Below, in pieces: positions 8,380-17,774 of a stretch of 64,000 nt of DNA. This DNA is from Enterobacter hormaechei subsp. xiangfangensis. GTDB taxonomy: Bacteria > Pseudomonadota > Gammaproteobacteria > Enterobacterales > Enterobacteriaceae. Where the stretch lies: contig NZ_CP017183.1 in the NCBI RefSeq assembly GCF_001729785.1, forward strand, positions 4,030,001-4,094,000. Reading direction: 5' to 3'. Made by a program: the position numbers and the translations under genes. The notes under the pieces are model-generated. The model searched no databases, was not told where the DNA came from, and saw only the letters and a list, made by a program, of their open reading frames with translations. Each line of letters begins with the position of its first letter. The stretch's first letter is position 1.

Positions 8380-9951
8380 ATGACACAGGAAAAGTCGTTT
8401 AAATCGAAAGCGTGGGAGTTTTTCCAGAGCCTGGGAAAGACGTTTATGTTCCCAGTCTCGCTGTTGGCCTTTATGGGGTTGTTGTTAGGTATCGGTAGTT
8501 CTGTCACCAGCCCTTCCACCATCAAAAGTTTTCCCTTTCTGGGCGGCGAGTTAACGCAGCTCACCTTTGGTTTTATCGCCATGGTCGGCGGCTTTGCTTT
8601 TACCTATCTGCCGCTGATGTTTGCCATGGCGATCCCGATGGGCCTTGCCAGACGTAATAAAGCGGTGGGCGCTTTTGCCGGATTCGTTGGCTACATGCTG
8701 ATGAACATGAGCATCAACTACTACCTGACCGCCACCCACCAGCTTGCGGATGCCGCCACCATGAGACAGGTGGGACAATCCATCGTGCTTGGTATTCAAA
8801 CGCTGGAGATGGGCGTGCTCGGCGGCATTGTGGTAGGGGTGATCACCTACTTCCTGCACGAACGCTTCCAGGACACGGTGCTGCACGACGCGTTTGCCTT
8901 CTTTAGCGGCATTCGTTTTGTACCGATTGTTACCGCCCTCACCCTGTCGCTGGTCGGCTTGTTCATCCCCCTGCTGTGGGAATATGTGGCAATGGGCATT
9001 GCCGGGATTGGTCATATCATCCAGAGCACCAGCGTCTTTGGGCCGTTCCTGTATGGCGTGGGCGTACTGCTGCTCAAACCTTTTGGCCTGCACCACATCC
9101 TGCTGGCGATGGTGCGCTTCACCCCGGCGGGCGGCATTGAGATGGTTAACGGCCAGGAAGTGGCCGGTGCGCTGAACATTTTCTACGCCGAGCTGAAAGC
9201 CGGCCTGCCGTTTAGCCCGCACGTTACGGCATTTTTATCGCAAGGGTTTATGCCGACCTTTATCTTCGGCCTGCCTGCCGTGGCTTACGCTATCTACCGC
9301 ACCGCGCGTCCGGAAAACCGTCCGGTGATTAAAGGGCTGCTGCTTTCTGGCATGCTGGTTTCAGTTGTCACGGGTATTTCAGAGCCGATTGAGTTCCTGT
9401 TCCTGTTTATTGCCCCTGTGCTTTACGCGTTTCATATCGTTATGTCTGGCCTGGCGCTGATGGTGATGGCGCTTCTCGGCGTCACTATCGGCAACACCGA
9501 CGGCGGTATTCTGGATCTGCTGATCTTCGGCGTCATGCAGGGGATGTCGACCAAATGGTATCTGCTGTTCCCGGTGGGTATGGCCTGGTTTGCTATCTAC
9601 TTCTTCGTCTTCCGCTGGTACATCCTCAGGCACGATATTAAAACGCCGGGCCGTGAGGTTGACGCGCAGGGTGCGCTCCAGGCGGTGGAAGCCAATACCC
9701 GGGCACGTGGAAAATCAAAATACGATCATGGGCTTATTCTTCGCGCGCTTGGCGGTAAAGAGAATATTGAGTCGCTCGACAACTGCATCACCCGCTTACG
9801 TCTGGTGGTGAAAGATATGGGGCTTATCGACCAGCAGGCGCTGAAGGCCGCGGGCGCCTTGTCAGTCGTGGTGCTTGATGCCCACAGCGTTCAGGTGATC
9901 ATCGGCCCGCAGGTGCAGAGCGTCAAATCCGGCATTGAAGCCTTAATTTAA
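8380..9951 (+). CDS. PTS EIICB of the glucose superfamily, MalX-like; substrate unknown
   Basis: A 523-aa protein in which an EIIC membrane domain (residues about 10-425, some ten hydrophobic helices, with GLHHILLAMVRFTPAGG and GISEPIEFLFLFIAPVLY) is joined to a C-terminal EIIB domain (about 445-523). The EIIB phospho-cysteine is Cys469 in SLDNCITRLRLVVKD. The closest remembered relative is E. coli MalX, with collinear motifs such as SVLGVTIGNTDG and GLSTKWY-type segments. No EIIA domain is present, so phosphate would have to come from Crr or another EIIA. It begins a tight unit with the MalY-like gene (12 bp) and the glycosidase (16 bp). No AgaR operator is visible in the 117 bp upstream. 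The substrate cannot be read from the sequence. Confidence 0.85.
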   Translation: MTQEKSFKSKAWEFFQSLGKTFMFPVSLLAFMGLLLGIGSSVTSPSTIKSFPFLGGELTQLTFGFIAMVGGFAFTYLPLMFAMAIPMGLARRNKAVGAFAGFVGYMLMNMSINYYLTATHQLADAATMRQVGQSIVLGIQTLEMGVLGGIVVGVITYFLHERFQDTVLHDAFAFFSGIRFVPIVTALTLSLVGLFIPLLWEYVAMGIAGIGHIIQSTSVFGPFLYGVGVLLLKPFGLHHILLAMVRFTPAGGIEMVNGQEVAGALNIFYAELKAGLPFSPHVTAFLSQGFMPTFIFGLPAVAYAIYRTARPENRPVIKGLLLSGMLVSVVTGISEPIEFLFLFIAPVLYAFHIVMSGLALMVMALLGVTIGNTDGGILDLLIFGVMQGMSTKWYLLFPVGMAWFAIYFFVFRWYILRHDIKTPGREVDAQGALQAVEANTRARGKSKYDHGLILRALGGKENIESLDNCITRLRLVVKDMGLIDQQALKAAGALSVVVLDAHSVQVIIGPQVQSVKSGIEALI

Positions 9952-9963
9952 CAGGGGGACGTT

Positions 9964-11136
9964 GTGTTTGATTTCGACAGAATCATTGAGCGTAAAAGCG
10001 ATAAATGCCGTAAATGGGATCATGCGTTTGTGTGCTCGCGTTTCGGTGATGTCCCGGAGGGATTTATCCCGCTGTGGATAGCAGACATGGATTTCACCTC
10101 GCCACCCGCCGTGATTGAAGGCTTCCAGCGCATCGTGGAGCATGGCACCTTCGGTTACACCTGGTGCTTCGACGAATTCTACGATGCGGTCATCGCCTTC
10201 CAGCGCACCCGTCATCAGGTTGAGGTGCATAAGTCATGGATCACCCTGACCTACGGCACCGTTTCCACGCTGCACTATACGGTTCAGGCGTTCTGCAAAC
10301 CCGGCGACTGCGTGATGATGAACACCCCGGTGTATGACCCGTTTGCGATGGCGACACAGCGACAGGGCGTGCGGGTGCTTGCAAATCCGCTGAGCGTGAA
10401 GGAAAACCGCTATCACCTGGATTTTAATCTGATTGAAGTTCAGCTCAAAACTCACCGTCCAAAACTGTGGTTCTTCTGCTCGCCGCATAACCCTTCGGGC
10501 CGAATCTGGCGCGCGGATGAGATACGCCAGGTGTCCGATCTCTGTAAGCGCTACGGCACGATTCTGGTGGTTGATGAGGTTCACGCCGAGCACATTCTGG
10601 ACGGTACATTCGTCAGCTGTCTGACTTCGGGCTGTGCCGCCCAGGACAACCTGATTGTGCTGACCTCCCCCAATAAAGCGTTCAACCTTGGCGGGCTAAA
10701 AACATCCTACTCGATAATTCCAGACGATTCGCTGCGCCAGCGTTTCCGCCAGCAGCTGGAGAAGAACTCCATTACCTCGCCCAATATCTTCGGCGTGTGG
10801 GGAATTATTCTGGCCTATCAGCAGGGTCTGCCATGGCTCGACGCGCTGAATGGTTATCTGCGCGGCAATGCCCGCTACCTTGCGGATGCCATCCAGACCC
10901 ACTTCCCTGCATGGAAGATGATGAACCCGGAGTCGTCATATCTCGCCTGGATAGACGTCAGTGCGGACGATCGCAGTGCGACGGCGCTAACCCAACATTT
11001 CGCCAAACAGGCTGGCGTGGTCATCGAAGATGGCAGCCACTACGTACAAAACGGCGAAAACTACCTGCGTATTAACTTCGGCACCCAGCGCTACTGGCTG
11101 GAACAGTCCATCAACCGAATGCTGAAGCATTACTGA
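9964..11136 (+). CDS. MalY/PatB-like fold-type I PLP enzyme (C-S lyase/aminotransferase family)
   Basis: A 390-aa protein starting with GTG after CAGGGGGAC. PLP-enzyme hallmarks are IPLWIADMDF near residue 35, CSPHNPSGRIW, VVDEVHAEHIL and the Schiff-base lysine Lys238 in SPNKAFNLGG, with a C-terminal arginine in LRINFGTQRYW for the substrate carboxylate. In E. coli, MalY has beta-cystathionase activity and antagonises MalT, and it is encoded next to the PTS gene malX. Here the same EIICB + MalY-like pair lies inside an aga locus. Whether it acts as a C-S lyase, an aminotransferase or a regulator is unknown. Confidence 0.85.
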   Translation: MFDFDRIIERKSDKCRKWDHAFVCSRFGDVPEGFIPLWIADMDFTSPPAVIEGFQRIVEHGTFGYTWCFDEFYDAVIAFQRTRHQVEVHKSWITLTYGTVSTLHYTVQAFCKPGDCVMMNTPVYDPFAMATQRQGVRVLANPLSVKENRYHLDFNLIEVQLKTHRPKLWFFCSPHNPSGRIWRADEIRQVSDLCKRYGTILVVDEVHAEHILDGTFVSCLTSGCAAQDNLIVLTSPNKAFNLGGLKTSYSIIPDDSLRQRFRQQLEKNSITSPNIFGVWGIILAYQQGLPWLDALNGYLRGNARYLADAIQTHFPAWKMMNPESSYLAWIDVSADDRSATALTQHFAKQAGVVIEDGSHYVQNGENYLRINFGTQRYWLEQSINRMLKHY

Positions 11137-11152
11137 TAAGGATCTTACCCCG

Positions 11153-13042
11153 ATGAAAAAAATGCTCACTCTCTCGCTGCTGGCTCTCTGCGTTTCTCAT
11201 GGCGCGGCGGCAGCAAACTACGCGCTCAGTAACGACAATATTGCCCTTTCGTTTGATGATGCAAATGCAACGGTAGTAGTAACGGACAGCAAATCTAACC
11301 ATCCGCTCACGCCCCAGGAGCTGTTCTTTCTGACGCTGCCGGATGAAACAAAAATCCACACCGCTGATTTCAAAATCAAGCACGTCGAAAAGCAGGACAA
11401 TGCGATAGTCATCGACTTTACGCATCCGGATTTTAACGTAACGGTGAAACTGAACCTGGTGAAGGGAAAATACGCCAGCATCGGCTACACCATCGCCGCC
11501 GTCGGGCAGCCGCGGGACGTAGCGAAAATTACCTTCTTCCCGACGAAGAAGCAGTCTCAGGCACCTTACGTTGACGGGGCGATTAACAGCTCGCCAATCG
11601 TGGCCGACTCGTTCTTCATCCTGCCAGACAAACCGATTGTGAATACTTACGCTTATGAAGCCACCACGAACCTCAACGTGGAGCTGAAAACGCCAATTCT
11701 GCCTGAGACACCGGTTAGTTTTACCACCTGGTTCGGCACTTTCCCGGAAACTAATCAGCTGCGCCGCAGCGTAAACCAGTTTATCGATGCCGTGCGTCCG
11801 CGGCCTTATAAGCCTTATCTGCACTACAACAGCTGGATGGACATCGGTTTCTTTACCCCTTACTCCGAGCAGGATGTCATTGGGCGGATGGACGAATGGA
11901 ATAAAGAATTTATTGCCGGACGCGGGGTGGCGCTGGACGCGTTCCTGCTGGACGATGGCTGGGACGATCGCACCGGACGCTGGCTTTTTGGCCCGGCATT
12001 CAGCAACGGTTTTGGCAAAGTCAGGGAAAAAGCCGACAGCCTGCACAGCTCGGTTGGGCTGTGGCTTTCTCCGTGGGGCGGATACAACAAGCCGCGCGAT
12101 ATTCGCGTCTCGCATGCAAAAGAGTATGGTTTTGAAACCGTAGACGGCAAGCTGGCGCTGTCGGGGCCGAACTATTTTAAAAACTTTAACGATCAGATCA
12201 TTAAGCTGATCAAAAACGAGCACATTACCTCGTTCAAGCTCGACGGAATGGGTAACGCCAATTCGCATATCAAGGGCAGCCCATTTGCATCGGATTTTGA
12301 CGCATCCATTGCCCTGCTGCACAACATGCGCAGCGCAAACCCGAACCTGTTTATCAACCTGACCACCGGCACCGACGCCAGCCCGTCCTGGCTGTTCTAT
12401 GCTGATTCAATCTGGCGTCAGGGCGATGATATCAACCTGTACGGCCCCGGCACGCCAGTGCAGCAGTGGATGACCTACCGCGATGCCGAAACCTGGCGAT
12501 CCATCGTGCGCAAAGGTCCTCTGTTCCCGCTGAACTCACTGATGTACCACGGGATCGTCAGCGCAGAGAACGCTTACTATGGACTCGAGAAAGTGCAAAC
12601 AGACAGCGATTTTGCCGATCAGGTCTGGAGCTACTTCGCAACCGGAACTCAGCTTCAGGAGCTGTACATCACGCCGTCCATGCTGAATAAGGCGAAGTGG
12701 GATACCCTGGCGCAGGCGGCGAAATGGTCGCGTGAGAATGCCAGCGTGCTGGTGGATACTCACTGGATTGGCGGTGACCCAACTTCGCTTCAGGTTTACG
12801 GCTGGGCCTCATGGAGTAAAGACAAAGCGATTTTTGGCCTACGCAACCCGTCGGATAAGCCGCAACGTTACTACCTGGATTTAACCAAAGATTTTGAGAT
12901 CCCGGCAGGAGAGCGTTCGCAGTTTACCCTGAAAGCCGTGTACGGCAGTAATTCGACCGTACCAGAGGAGTATAAAAACGCTGTGGTAATTACGCTGCAA
13001 CCGCTGGAAACGCTGGTATTTGAGGCGATGCCGGGGAAATAG
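11153..13042 (+). CDS. Exported clan GH-D (GH27/GH36-like) glycoside hydrolase
   Basis: A 629-aa protein with a clear Sec signal peptide (MKKMLTLSLLALCVSHGAAA, cleavage near residue 20-21, no lipobox), so probably periplasmic. A beta-rich N-terminal domain (about 22-205) is followed by a TIM barrel with HYNSWMDIGFF, AFLLDDGWDD and GLWLSPWGGY. The K-x-D motif SFKLDGMG puts a nucleophile at Asp364. WRQGDDI places Asp426 four residues after Arg422, as in the acid/base motif WRNFADI of human alpha-galactosidase A. A C-terminal beta domain follows. Clan GH-D enzymes remove terminal alpha-galactose or alpha-GalNAc. The location beside the GalNAc PTS favours an alpha-N-acetylgalactosaminidase or alpha-galactosidase, but specificity is inference. 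Confidence 0.78.
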   Translation: MKKMLTLSLLALCVSHGAAAANYALSNDNIALSFDDANATVVVTDSKSNHPLTPQELFFLTLPDETKIHTADFKIKHVEKQDNAIVIDFTHPDFNVTVKLNLVKGKYASIGYTIAAVGQPRDVAKITFFPTKKQSQAPYVDGAINSSPIVADSFFILPDKPIVNTYAYEATTNLNVELKTPILPETPVSFTTWFGTFPETNQLRRSVNQFIDAVRPRPYKPYLHYNSWMDIGFFTPYSEQDVIGRMDEWNKEFIAGRGVALDAFLLDDGWDDRTGRWLFGPAFSNGFGKVREKADSLHSSVGLWLSPWGGYNKPRDIRVSHAKEYGFETVDGKLALSGPNYFKNFNDQIIKLIKNEHITSFKLDGMGNANSHIKGSPFASDFDASIALLHNMRSANPNLFINLTTGTDASPSWLFYADSIWRQGDDINLYGPGTPVQQWMTYRDAETWRSIVRKGPLFPLNSLMYHGIVSAENAYYGLEKVQTDSDFADQVWSYFATGTQLQELYITPSMLNKAKWDTLAQAAKWSRENASVLVDTHWIGGDPTSLQVYGWASWSKDKAIFGLRNPSDKPQRYYLDLTKDFEIPAGERSQFTLKAVYGSNSTVPEEYKNAVVITLQPLETLVFEAMPGK

Positions 13043-13059
13043 TGAGGCTCTGACACGGT

Positions 13060-13092
13060 GTAGGCCGGGTAAGGCGAAGCCGCCACCCGGCA
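13060..13092. repeat. REP element
   Basis: GTAGGCCGGGTAAGGC with the complementary GCCACCCGGC is a typical enterobacterial REP palindrome. It lies between the convergent glycosidase and rsmI genes and marks the border between the accessory cluster and conserved core. Confidence 0.8.
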
Positions 13093-13109
13093 AAACAGGC
13101 GGCAGGGGC

Positions 13110-13973
13110 TTACTCCCCCTGCTGCTCCAGCGCATATTTATACAGTGCATTTTTCTTCACGCCGTGGATCTCCGCCGCCAGCGCCGCCGCTTTTTTCAGG
13201 GGGAGTTCAGCCTGTAGCAGAGCCAGCGTACGCAGCGCATCGGCAGGCAGAGCGTCTTCCTGCGCTTTGTGCCCTTCAACAATCAGCACCATTTCGCCCT
13301 TGCGGCGGTTTTCATCCTCTTTCACCCACGCCAGCAGTTCGCCAACCGGCGCACCGTGAATGGTTTCCCACGTTTTGGTCAACTCGCGCGCCAGCACCAC
13401 GTAGCGCCCTTCGCCCCAGACGGTCACCATATCTTCCAGGCTTTCCAGCAGACGGTGAGTTGATTCGAAGAAGATCAACGTACGCGGTTCAGCTTCCAGA
13501 TCCTTTAACACATCGCGACGGCCTTTGGATTTAGCAGGCAGGAAGCCTTCGTAGCAGAAACGATCGGACGGCAGGCCCGCAGCGCTTAACGCCGCAATCG
13601 CCGCGCACGGCCCGGGCAGCGGCACAACGCGGATGCCTGCTTCACGGCAGGTGCGTACCAGATGGTAGCCCGGATCGTTGATCAGCGGCGTTCCCGCATC
13701 GGAGACCAGCGCGATGTTCTGCCCTTCTTTAAGCTTCGCCACCAGCGATTCGGCTTTTTGTTGCTCATTGTGATCGTGCAGGGCAAACAAACGGGCGTTA
13801 ATGGCAAAGTGTTGTAGCAGTAAACCGGTATGACGGGTGTCTTCAGCAGCAATTAAATCAACAGCTTGCAATACGGTGAGCGCACGTTGGGTAATATCAG
13901 ACAAATTCCCGATAGGAGTAGGTACAATATAAAGCTGGCCTTGAGAATTATCTGCCGTTTCGTGTTGTTTCAT
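13110..13973 (-). CDS. rsmI: 16S rRNA 2'-O-ribose C1402 methyltransferase RsmI
   Basis: A 287-aa SAM-dependent methyltransferase of the tetrapyrrole-methylase fold. RsmI methylates the ribose of C1402 in the ribosomal P site. Seen motifs are [15 protein letters not shown] at the N-terminus, [29 protein letters not shown] and [20 protein letters not shown]. Length and sequence are nearly those of E. coli RsmI (286 aa). The gene is divergent from lpoA, as in E. coli. Confidence 0.96.
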   Translation of the reverse strand: MKQHETADNSQGQLYIVPTPIGNLSDITQRALTVLQAVDLIAAEDTRHTGLLLQHFAINARLFALHDHNEQQKAESLVAKLKEGQNIALVSDAGTPLINDPGYHLVRTCREAGIRVVPLPGPCAAIAALSAAGLPSDRFCYEGFLPAKSKGRRDVLKDLEAEPRTLIFFESTHRLLESLEDMVTVWGEGRYVVLARELTKTWETIHGAPVGELLAWVKEDENRRKGEMVLIVEGHKAQEDALPADALRTLALLQAELPLKKAAALAAEIHGVKKNALYKYALEQQGE

Positions 13974-14034
13974 TGTTTCGTCCGTATTGCCGATTTAATA
14001 TTGAGCATTGCGTAAAAAAATCACTGGATACAGT

Positions 14035-16173
14035 ATGGTACCGTTAACGTTTCTTCAAAAAAAAGCCGCGCACAGCGTGCCCCTCCTGCTGGCAGCCCTG
14101 ATCTTTACCGGCTGCGGCACCCAGGCACCTGACCAGAGCACTGCTCATATGCAGGGATCCGCTCAGGCTGATTCTGGCTTTTATCTGCAACAAATGTCGC
14201 AGAGTACAAATGATACCAGGATCAACTGGCAATTACTCGCCATTCGTGCACTGCTGAAAGAAGGGAAAACCCAGCAGGCCGCCGAGCTGTTCAGCCAGCT
14301 GCCGCAGGATCTTAACGACACTCAGCGCCATGAGCAGACGCTGCTGTCAGCAGAACTGAAGGTCGCGCAAAAAGATTACGACGGCGCGAAGAAGATCCTC
14401 GGCACCATCGATCTCAGCACGCTGGATAAAAACCAGCAGGCCCGTTTCTGGCAGGCCGGTATCACCGCTGAGCAGGGCCGCCCTTCCCTGACGCTACTCC
14501 GCGCGCTGATAGCCCAGGAGCCTCTGCTCGCGGGTGCGGACAAGCAGAAAAATATTGATGCAACCTGGCAGGCGCTCGCCTCCATGACCCAGGATCAGGC
14601 CAAAGCGCTGGTAATCAACGCCGATGAAAATGTTCTGCAAGGCTGGCTGGATCTGCAACAGATGTGGTTCAACAACCGCAGCGATCCGAACATGCTGAAA
14701 GCTGGCATTACCGACTGGCAAAAGCGTTACCCGCAAAACCCGGGAGCGAAAATGCTGCCAACGCAGCTGGTGAACGTGCAAAACTTTAAGCCCGCCTCCA
14801 CCAGCAAAATCGCCCTGCTGCTGCCGTTAAACGGTCAGGCAGCGGTGTTTGGTCGCGCCATTCAGCAAGGTTTCGAAGCCGCGAAAAACGGCACTACCGC
14901 CGTCAGCGGTAGCGCGGTTCCGACCCAGGCAGCACAGGCGGCGAATGTGAATGACGTTGTCAGCCCGTCCGCCGCCGAAACCAGCGACCTGACCACCGCG
15001 CAAACCCCTGCGCAGGGCACCATGCAGAATCCGGTTACCGCCCCAACGACGCAGCCCGCTCCCCCTGCGCCTGCGGCAACACAGGCCCCGGCTGAAACAC
15101 CGGCGCCCGTGACGGCAGAACAACCTCAGCCGCAAACCGCGCAGCCGGAACAGCAGCCAGCAACCCAGCCGCAGGCTGTGGCCACCACCAGCGCTAACCC
15201 TGGTGCAGTGTTGAAAATCTACGACACCAGCGCCCAGCCGCTTGACCAGGTGCTGGCGCAGGTTCAGCAGGACGGGGCCAGCATCGTTGTCGGCCCGCTG
15301 TTGAAAAACAACGTGGAAGCGCTGATGAAGAGCGACACCACGCTGAACGTGCTGGCGCTTAACCAGCCTGAGCAGGTTCAGAACCGCGCCAATATCTGTT
15401 ACTTCGCCCTCTCTCCGGAGGATGAAGCCCGCGATGCGGCCCGTCATATTCACGAGCAGGGCAAGCAGGCGCCGCTGCTGCTGATCCCACGCAGCACGCT
15501 GGGCGATCGCGTTGCCAACGCGTTTGCGCAAGAGTGGCAGACCCTTGGCGGTGGCGTGGTGTTGCAGCAGAAATTTGGCTCAGCTGCCGAACTGAGAGCG
15601 GGCGTGAACGGCGGGGCAGGTATTGCCCTCAACGGTAGCCCGGTATCCGCCAGCCTGCCGCAGCAGCAGAGCGTCACCATCGGCGGTCTGACGATCCCAG
15701 CGCCCCCTACCGACGCGCAAATCAGCGGCGGCGGTAAAGTGGATTCGGCGTACATCGTCGCTACGCCGGAAGAGATCGCCTTTATCAAACCGATGATCGC
15801 CATGCGTAACGGCAGCCAGAGCGGCGCAACGCTCTACGCCAGCTCACGCAGCGCACAGGGTACCGCAGGCCCGGATTTCCGTCTGGAAATGGAAGGACTG
15901 CAATACAGCGAGATCCCGATGCTGGCAGGCAGCAACCCGCAGTTGATGCAGCAGGCGCTGGGCGCGGTGCGCAATGACTATTCCCTGGCGCGTCTGTACG
16001 CGATGGGCGTCGATGCCTGGGCGCTGGCAAACCACTTCACCCAGATGCGCCAGGTACCGGGCTTCGAGCTTAACGGGAATACCGGCGATCTGACCGCCGA
16101 TCAGGATTGTGTGATTAACAGGAAGTTATCATGGCTCAAATACCAGCAGGGGCAGATTGTCCCGGCCAGTTAA
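14035..16173 (+). CDS. lpoA: LpoA, outer-membrane lipoprotein activator of PBP1A
   Basis: A 712-aa lipoprotein. The start at 14035 ([16 protein letters not shown]) matches E. coli; upstream in-frame starts are not preferred. The lipobox LIFTGC has its lipidated cysteine at residue 27. An N-terminal TPR-like domain (about 30-255) precedes [28 protein letters not shown] and a C-terminal domain resembling a periplasmic binding fold. Between them, residues about 285-392 form a Pro/Gln/Ala/Thr-rich linker, longer than in E. coli LpoA (678 aa). LpoA reaches from the outer membrane through peptidoglycan to activate the transpeptidase of PBP1A. The 3' end overlaps yraN by 43 bp. Confidence 0.95.
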   Translation: MVPLTFLQKKAAHSVPLLLAALIFTGCGTQAPDQSTAHMQGSAQADSGFYLQQMSQSTNDTRINWQLLAIRALLKEGKTQQAAELFSQLPQDLNDTQRHEQTLLSAELKVAQKDYDGAKKILGTIDLSTLDKNQQARFWQAGITAEQGRPSLTLLRALIAQEPLLAGADKQKNIDATWQALASMTQDQAKALVINADENVLQGWLDLQQMWFNNRSDPNMLKAGITDWQKRYPQNPGAKMLPTQLVNVQNFKPASTSKIALLLPLNGQAAVFGRAIQQGFEAAKNGTTAVSGSAVPTQAAQAANVNDVVSPSAAETSDLTTAQTPAQGTMQNPVTAPTTQPAPPAPAATQAPAETPAPVTAEQPQPQTAQPEQQPATQPQAVATTSANPGAVLKIYDTSAQPLDQVLAQVQQDGASIVVGPLLKNNVEALMKSDTTLNVLALNQPEQVQNRANICYFALSPEDEARDAARHIHEQGKQAPLLLIPRSTLGDRVANAFAQEWQTLGGGVVLQQKFGSAAELRAGVNGGAGIALNGSPVSASLPQQQSVTIGGLTIPAPPTDAQISGGGKVDSAYIVATPEEIAFIKPMIAMRNGSQSGATLYASSRSAQGTAGPDFRLEMEGLQYSEIPMLAGSNPQLMQQALGAVRNDYSLARLYAMGVDAWALANHFTQMRQVPGFELNGNTGDLTADQDCVINRKLSWLKYQQGQIVPAS

Positions 16174-16526
16174 GCCGTAAACAGACCGGCGACGCGTGGG
16201 AGTTAAAGGCGCGTCGCTGGCTTGAAGGCAAAGGACTGCGCTTTGTCGCCGCCAACGTTCGCGGGCGCGGCGGCGAGATTGACCTGATCATGAAAGACGG
16301 TCAGACCATCGTGTTTGTTGAAGTTCGCTACCGACAGTCGTCCCGTTTTGGCGGTGCTGCCGCCAGCGTGACGCTCGCCAAACAACAAAAATTATTACAG
16401 ACTGCCCACTTGTGGCTTGCCCGCCATAATGGGAGTTTTGATACTGTGGATTGCCGTTTCGATGTGGTAGCCTTCACCGGAAATGCGATCGACTGGCTTA
16501 AAAACGCGTTTGGCGAAGACGCATAA
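16131..16526 (+). CDS. yraN: YraN, UPF0102 nuclease-fold protein
   Basis: A 131-aa UPF0102 member with a predicted restriction-endonuclease-like fold. GGEIDLIM and VFVEVRYR form the typical E-x(n)-D-x(n)-E-x-K-like pattern, and [18 protein letters not shown] is conserved with E. coli YraN. The start lies inside the 3' end of lpoA with the same overlap architecture as in E. coli. Its biological role is not established. Confidence 0.92.
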   Translation: MAQIPAGADCPGQLSRKQTGDAWELKARRWLEGKGLRFVAANVRGRGGEIDLIMKDGQTIVFVEVRYRQSSRFGGAAASVTLAKQQKLLQTAHLWLARHNGSFDTVDCRFDVVAFTGNAIDWLKNAFGEDA

Positions 16527-16547
16527 ATAAGATTTTAAAGGGATACC

Positions 16548-17138
16548 GTGCTCGAACGAATTAAAGTGTGCTTCACAGAAAGCATTCAAACGCAGATTGC
16601 CGCGGCGGAAGCCCTTCCGGACGCGATCTCGCGTGCAGCGATGACACTGGTTCAGTCGCTGCTCAACGGCAACAAAATCCTCTGTTGTGGCAATGGCACG
16701 TCCGCCGCCAACGCACAGCATTTTGCTGCCAGCATGATCAATCGCTTCGAAACCGAGCGCCCAAGCTTACCTGCCATTGCACTAAACACCGATAACGTGG
16801 TCTTAACTGCGATTGCCAACGATCGTCTGCATGACGAAATCTACGCCAAGCAGGTGCGCGCCTTAGGCCATGCCGGAGACGTGCTGCTGGCGATCTCCAC
16901 GCGCGGTAACAGCCGGGATATCGTTAAAGCGGTTGAAGCGGCAGTGACCCGGGATATGACGATTGTCGCCCTGACCGGTTACGACGGCGGTGAGCTGGCT
17001 GGCCTGCTGGGGCCGCAGGATGTGGAGATCCGCATTCCTTCGCACCGTAGCGCCCGCATCCAGGAGATGCATATGCTCACGGTGAACTGCTTATGCGATC
17101 TGATCGATAACACGCTTTTCCCTCACCAGGATGATTAA
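16548..17138 (+). CDS. diaA: DiaA, DnaA initiator-associating factor
   Basis: A 196-aa SIS-domain protein that forms a homotetramer, binds several DnaA molecules and promotes timely initiation at ori[22 protein letters not shown] and [17 protein letters not shown] are the SIS signatures. The C-terminal [17 protein letters not shown] matches E. coli exactly. Translation starts at GTG 16548 after AAAGGGAT; this start gives the E. coli length. The gene is followed by dolP 9 bp downstream. Confidence 0.96.
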   Translation: MLERIKVCFTESIQTQIAAAEALPDAISRAAMTLVQSLLNGNKILCCGNGTSAANAQHFAASMINRFETERPSLPAIALNTDNVVLTAIANDRLHDEIYAKQVRALGHAGDVLLAISTRGNSRDIVKAVEAAVTRDMTIVALTGYDGGELAGLLGPQDVEIRIPSHRSARIQEMHMLTVNCLCDLIDNTLFPHQDD

Positions 17139-17147
17139 GGAGTTCTC

Positions 17148-17723
17148 ATGAAGGTTTTATCGGCCCTTGCAGTCGTGATGTCTGCATTACTGCTTCAGGG
17201 ATGCATCGCTGCCGCTGTAGTCGGTACCGCAGCGGTCGGCACCAAAGCAGCGACCGATCCGCGTACCGTTGGGACGCAGGTGGATGACGGTACGCTTGAG
17301 CTGCGCGTAAACAGCGCACTGTCGAAAGACGAGCAGATCAAGAAGGAAGCACGCATCAACGTGACGGCTTATCAGGGCAAAGTGCTGCTGGCAGGCCAGG
17401 CGCCAAATCCTGAACTCGCCTCGCGCGCCAAACAGATCGCGATGGGTGTGGAAGGCACGGCGGAAGTGTATAACGAGATCCGCCAGGGCCAGCCGATTGG
17501 TCTCGGCACCGCGTCATCTGATACCTGGATCACCACCAAAGTGCGTTCCCAGCTGCTGGGTACCGACCAGGTGAAATCCTCAAACGTGAAAGTGACCACG
17601 GAGAACGGCGAAGTGTTCCTGCTGGGTCTGGTGACGGAACGTGAAGGGAAAGCGGCAGCGGATATCGCCAGCCGGGTGAGCGGCGTGAAACACGTCACCA
17701 CCGCCTTTACTTACATTAAGTAA
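17148..17723 (+). CDS. dolP: DolP (YraP), dual BON-domain outer-membrane lipoprotein
   Basis: A 191-aa lipoprotein with lipobox LLLQGC (Cys19). Two BON domains follow (about 45-115 and 123-190, RINVTAYQGKVLLAGQ and NVKVTTENGEVFLLGL). In E. coli DolP sits on the inner leaflet of the outer membrane, binds anionic phospholipid at the division site, and supports barrier integrity, BAM function and septal amidase regulation. The gene follows diaA directly and ends at a REP-like terminator. Confidence 0.96.
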   Translation: MKVLSALAVVMSALLLQGCIAAAVVGTAAVGTKAATDPRTVGTQVDDGTLELRVNSALSKDEQIKKEARINVTAYQGKVLLAGQAPNPELASRAKQIAMGVEGTAEVYNEIRQGQPIGLGTASSDTWITTKVRSQLLGTDQVKSSNVKVTTENGEVFLLGLVTEREGKAAADIASRVSGVKHVTTAFTYIK

Positions 17724-17740
17724 TTCCCACCTGGCTACAG

Positions 17741-17774
17741 GCCCGGTAAGCGCTAGCGCCACCGGGCTTTTTTT
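17741..17774 (+). terminator. REP-derived terminator after dolP
   Basis: GCCCGGT at 17741-17747 pairs with ACCGGGC at 17761-17767; the inner GCGCTAGCGC adds a second palindrome. A run of seven T follows. The stem resembles half a REP element. It ends where the convergent yraQ gene ends. Confidence 0.75.

Noticed and set aside
11111-12322. 403-codon minus-strand reading frame opposite the GH-D glycosidase
   Set aside because: Composition is that of an antisense shadow, and the plus-strand gene has a signal peptide and catalytic motifs.
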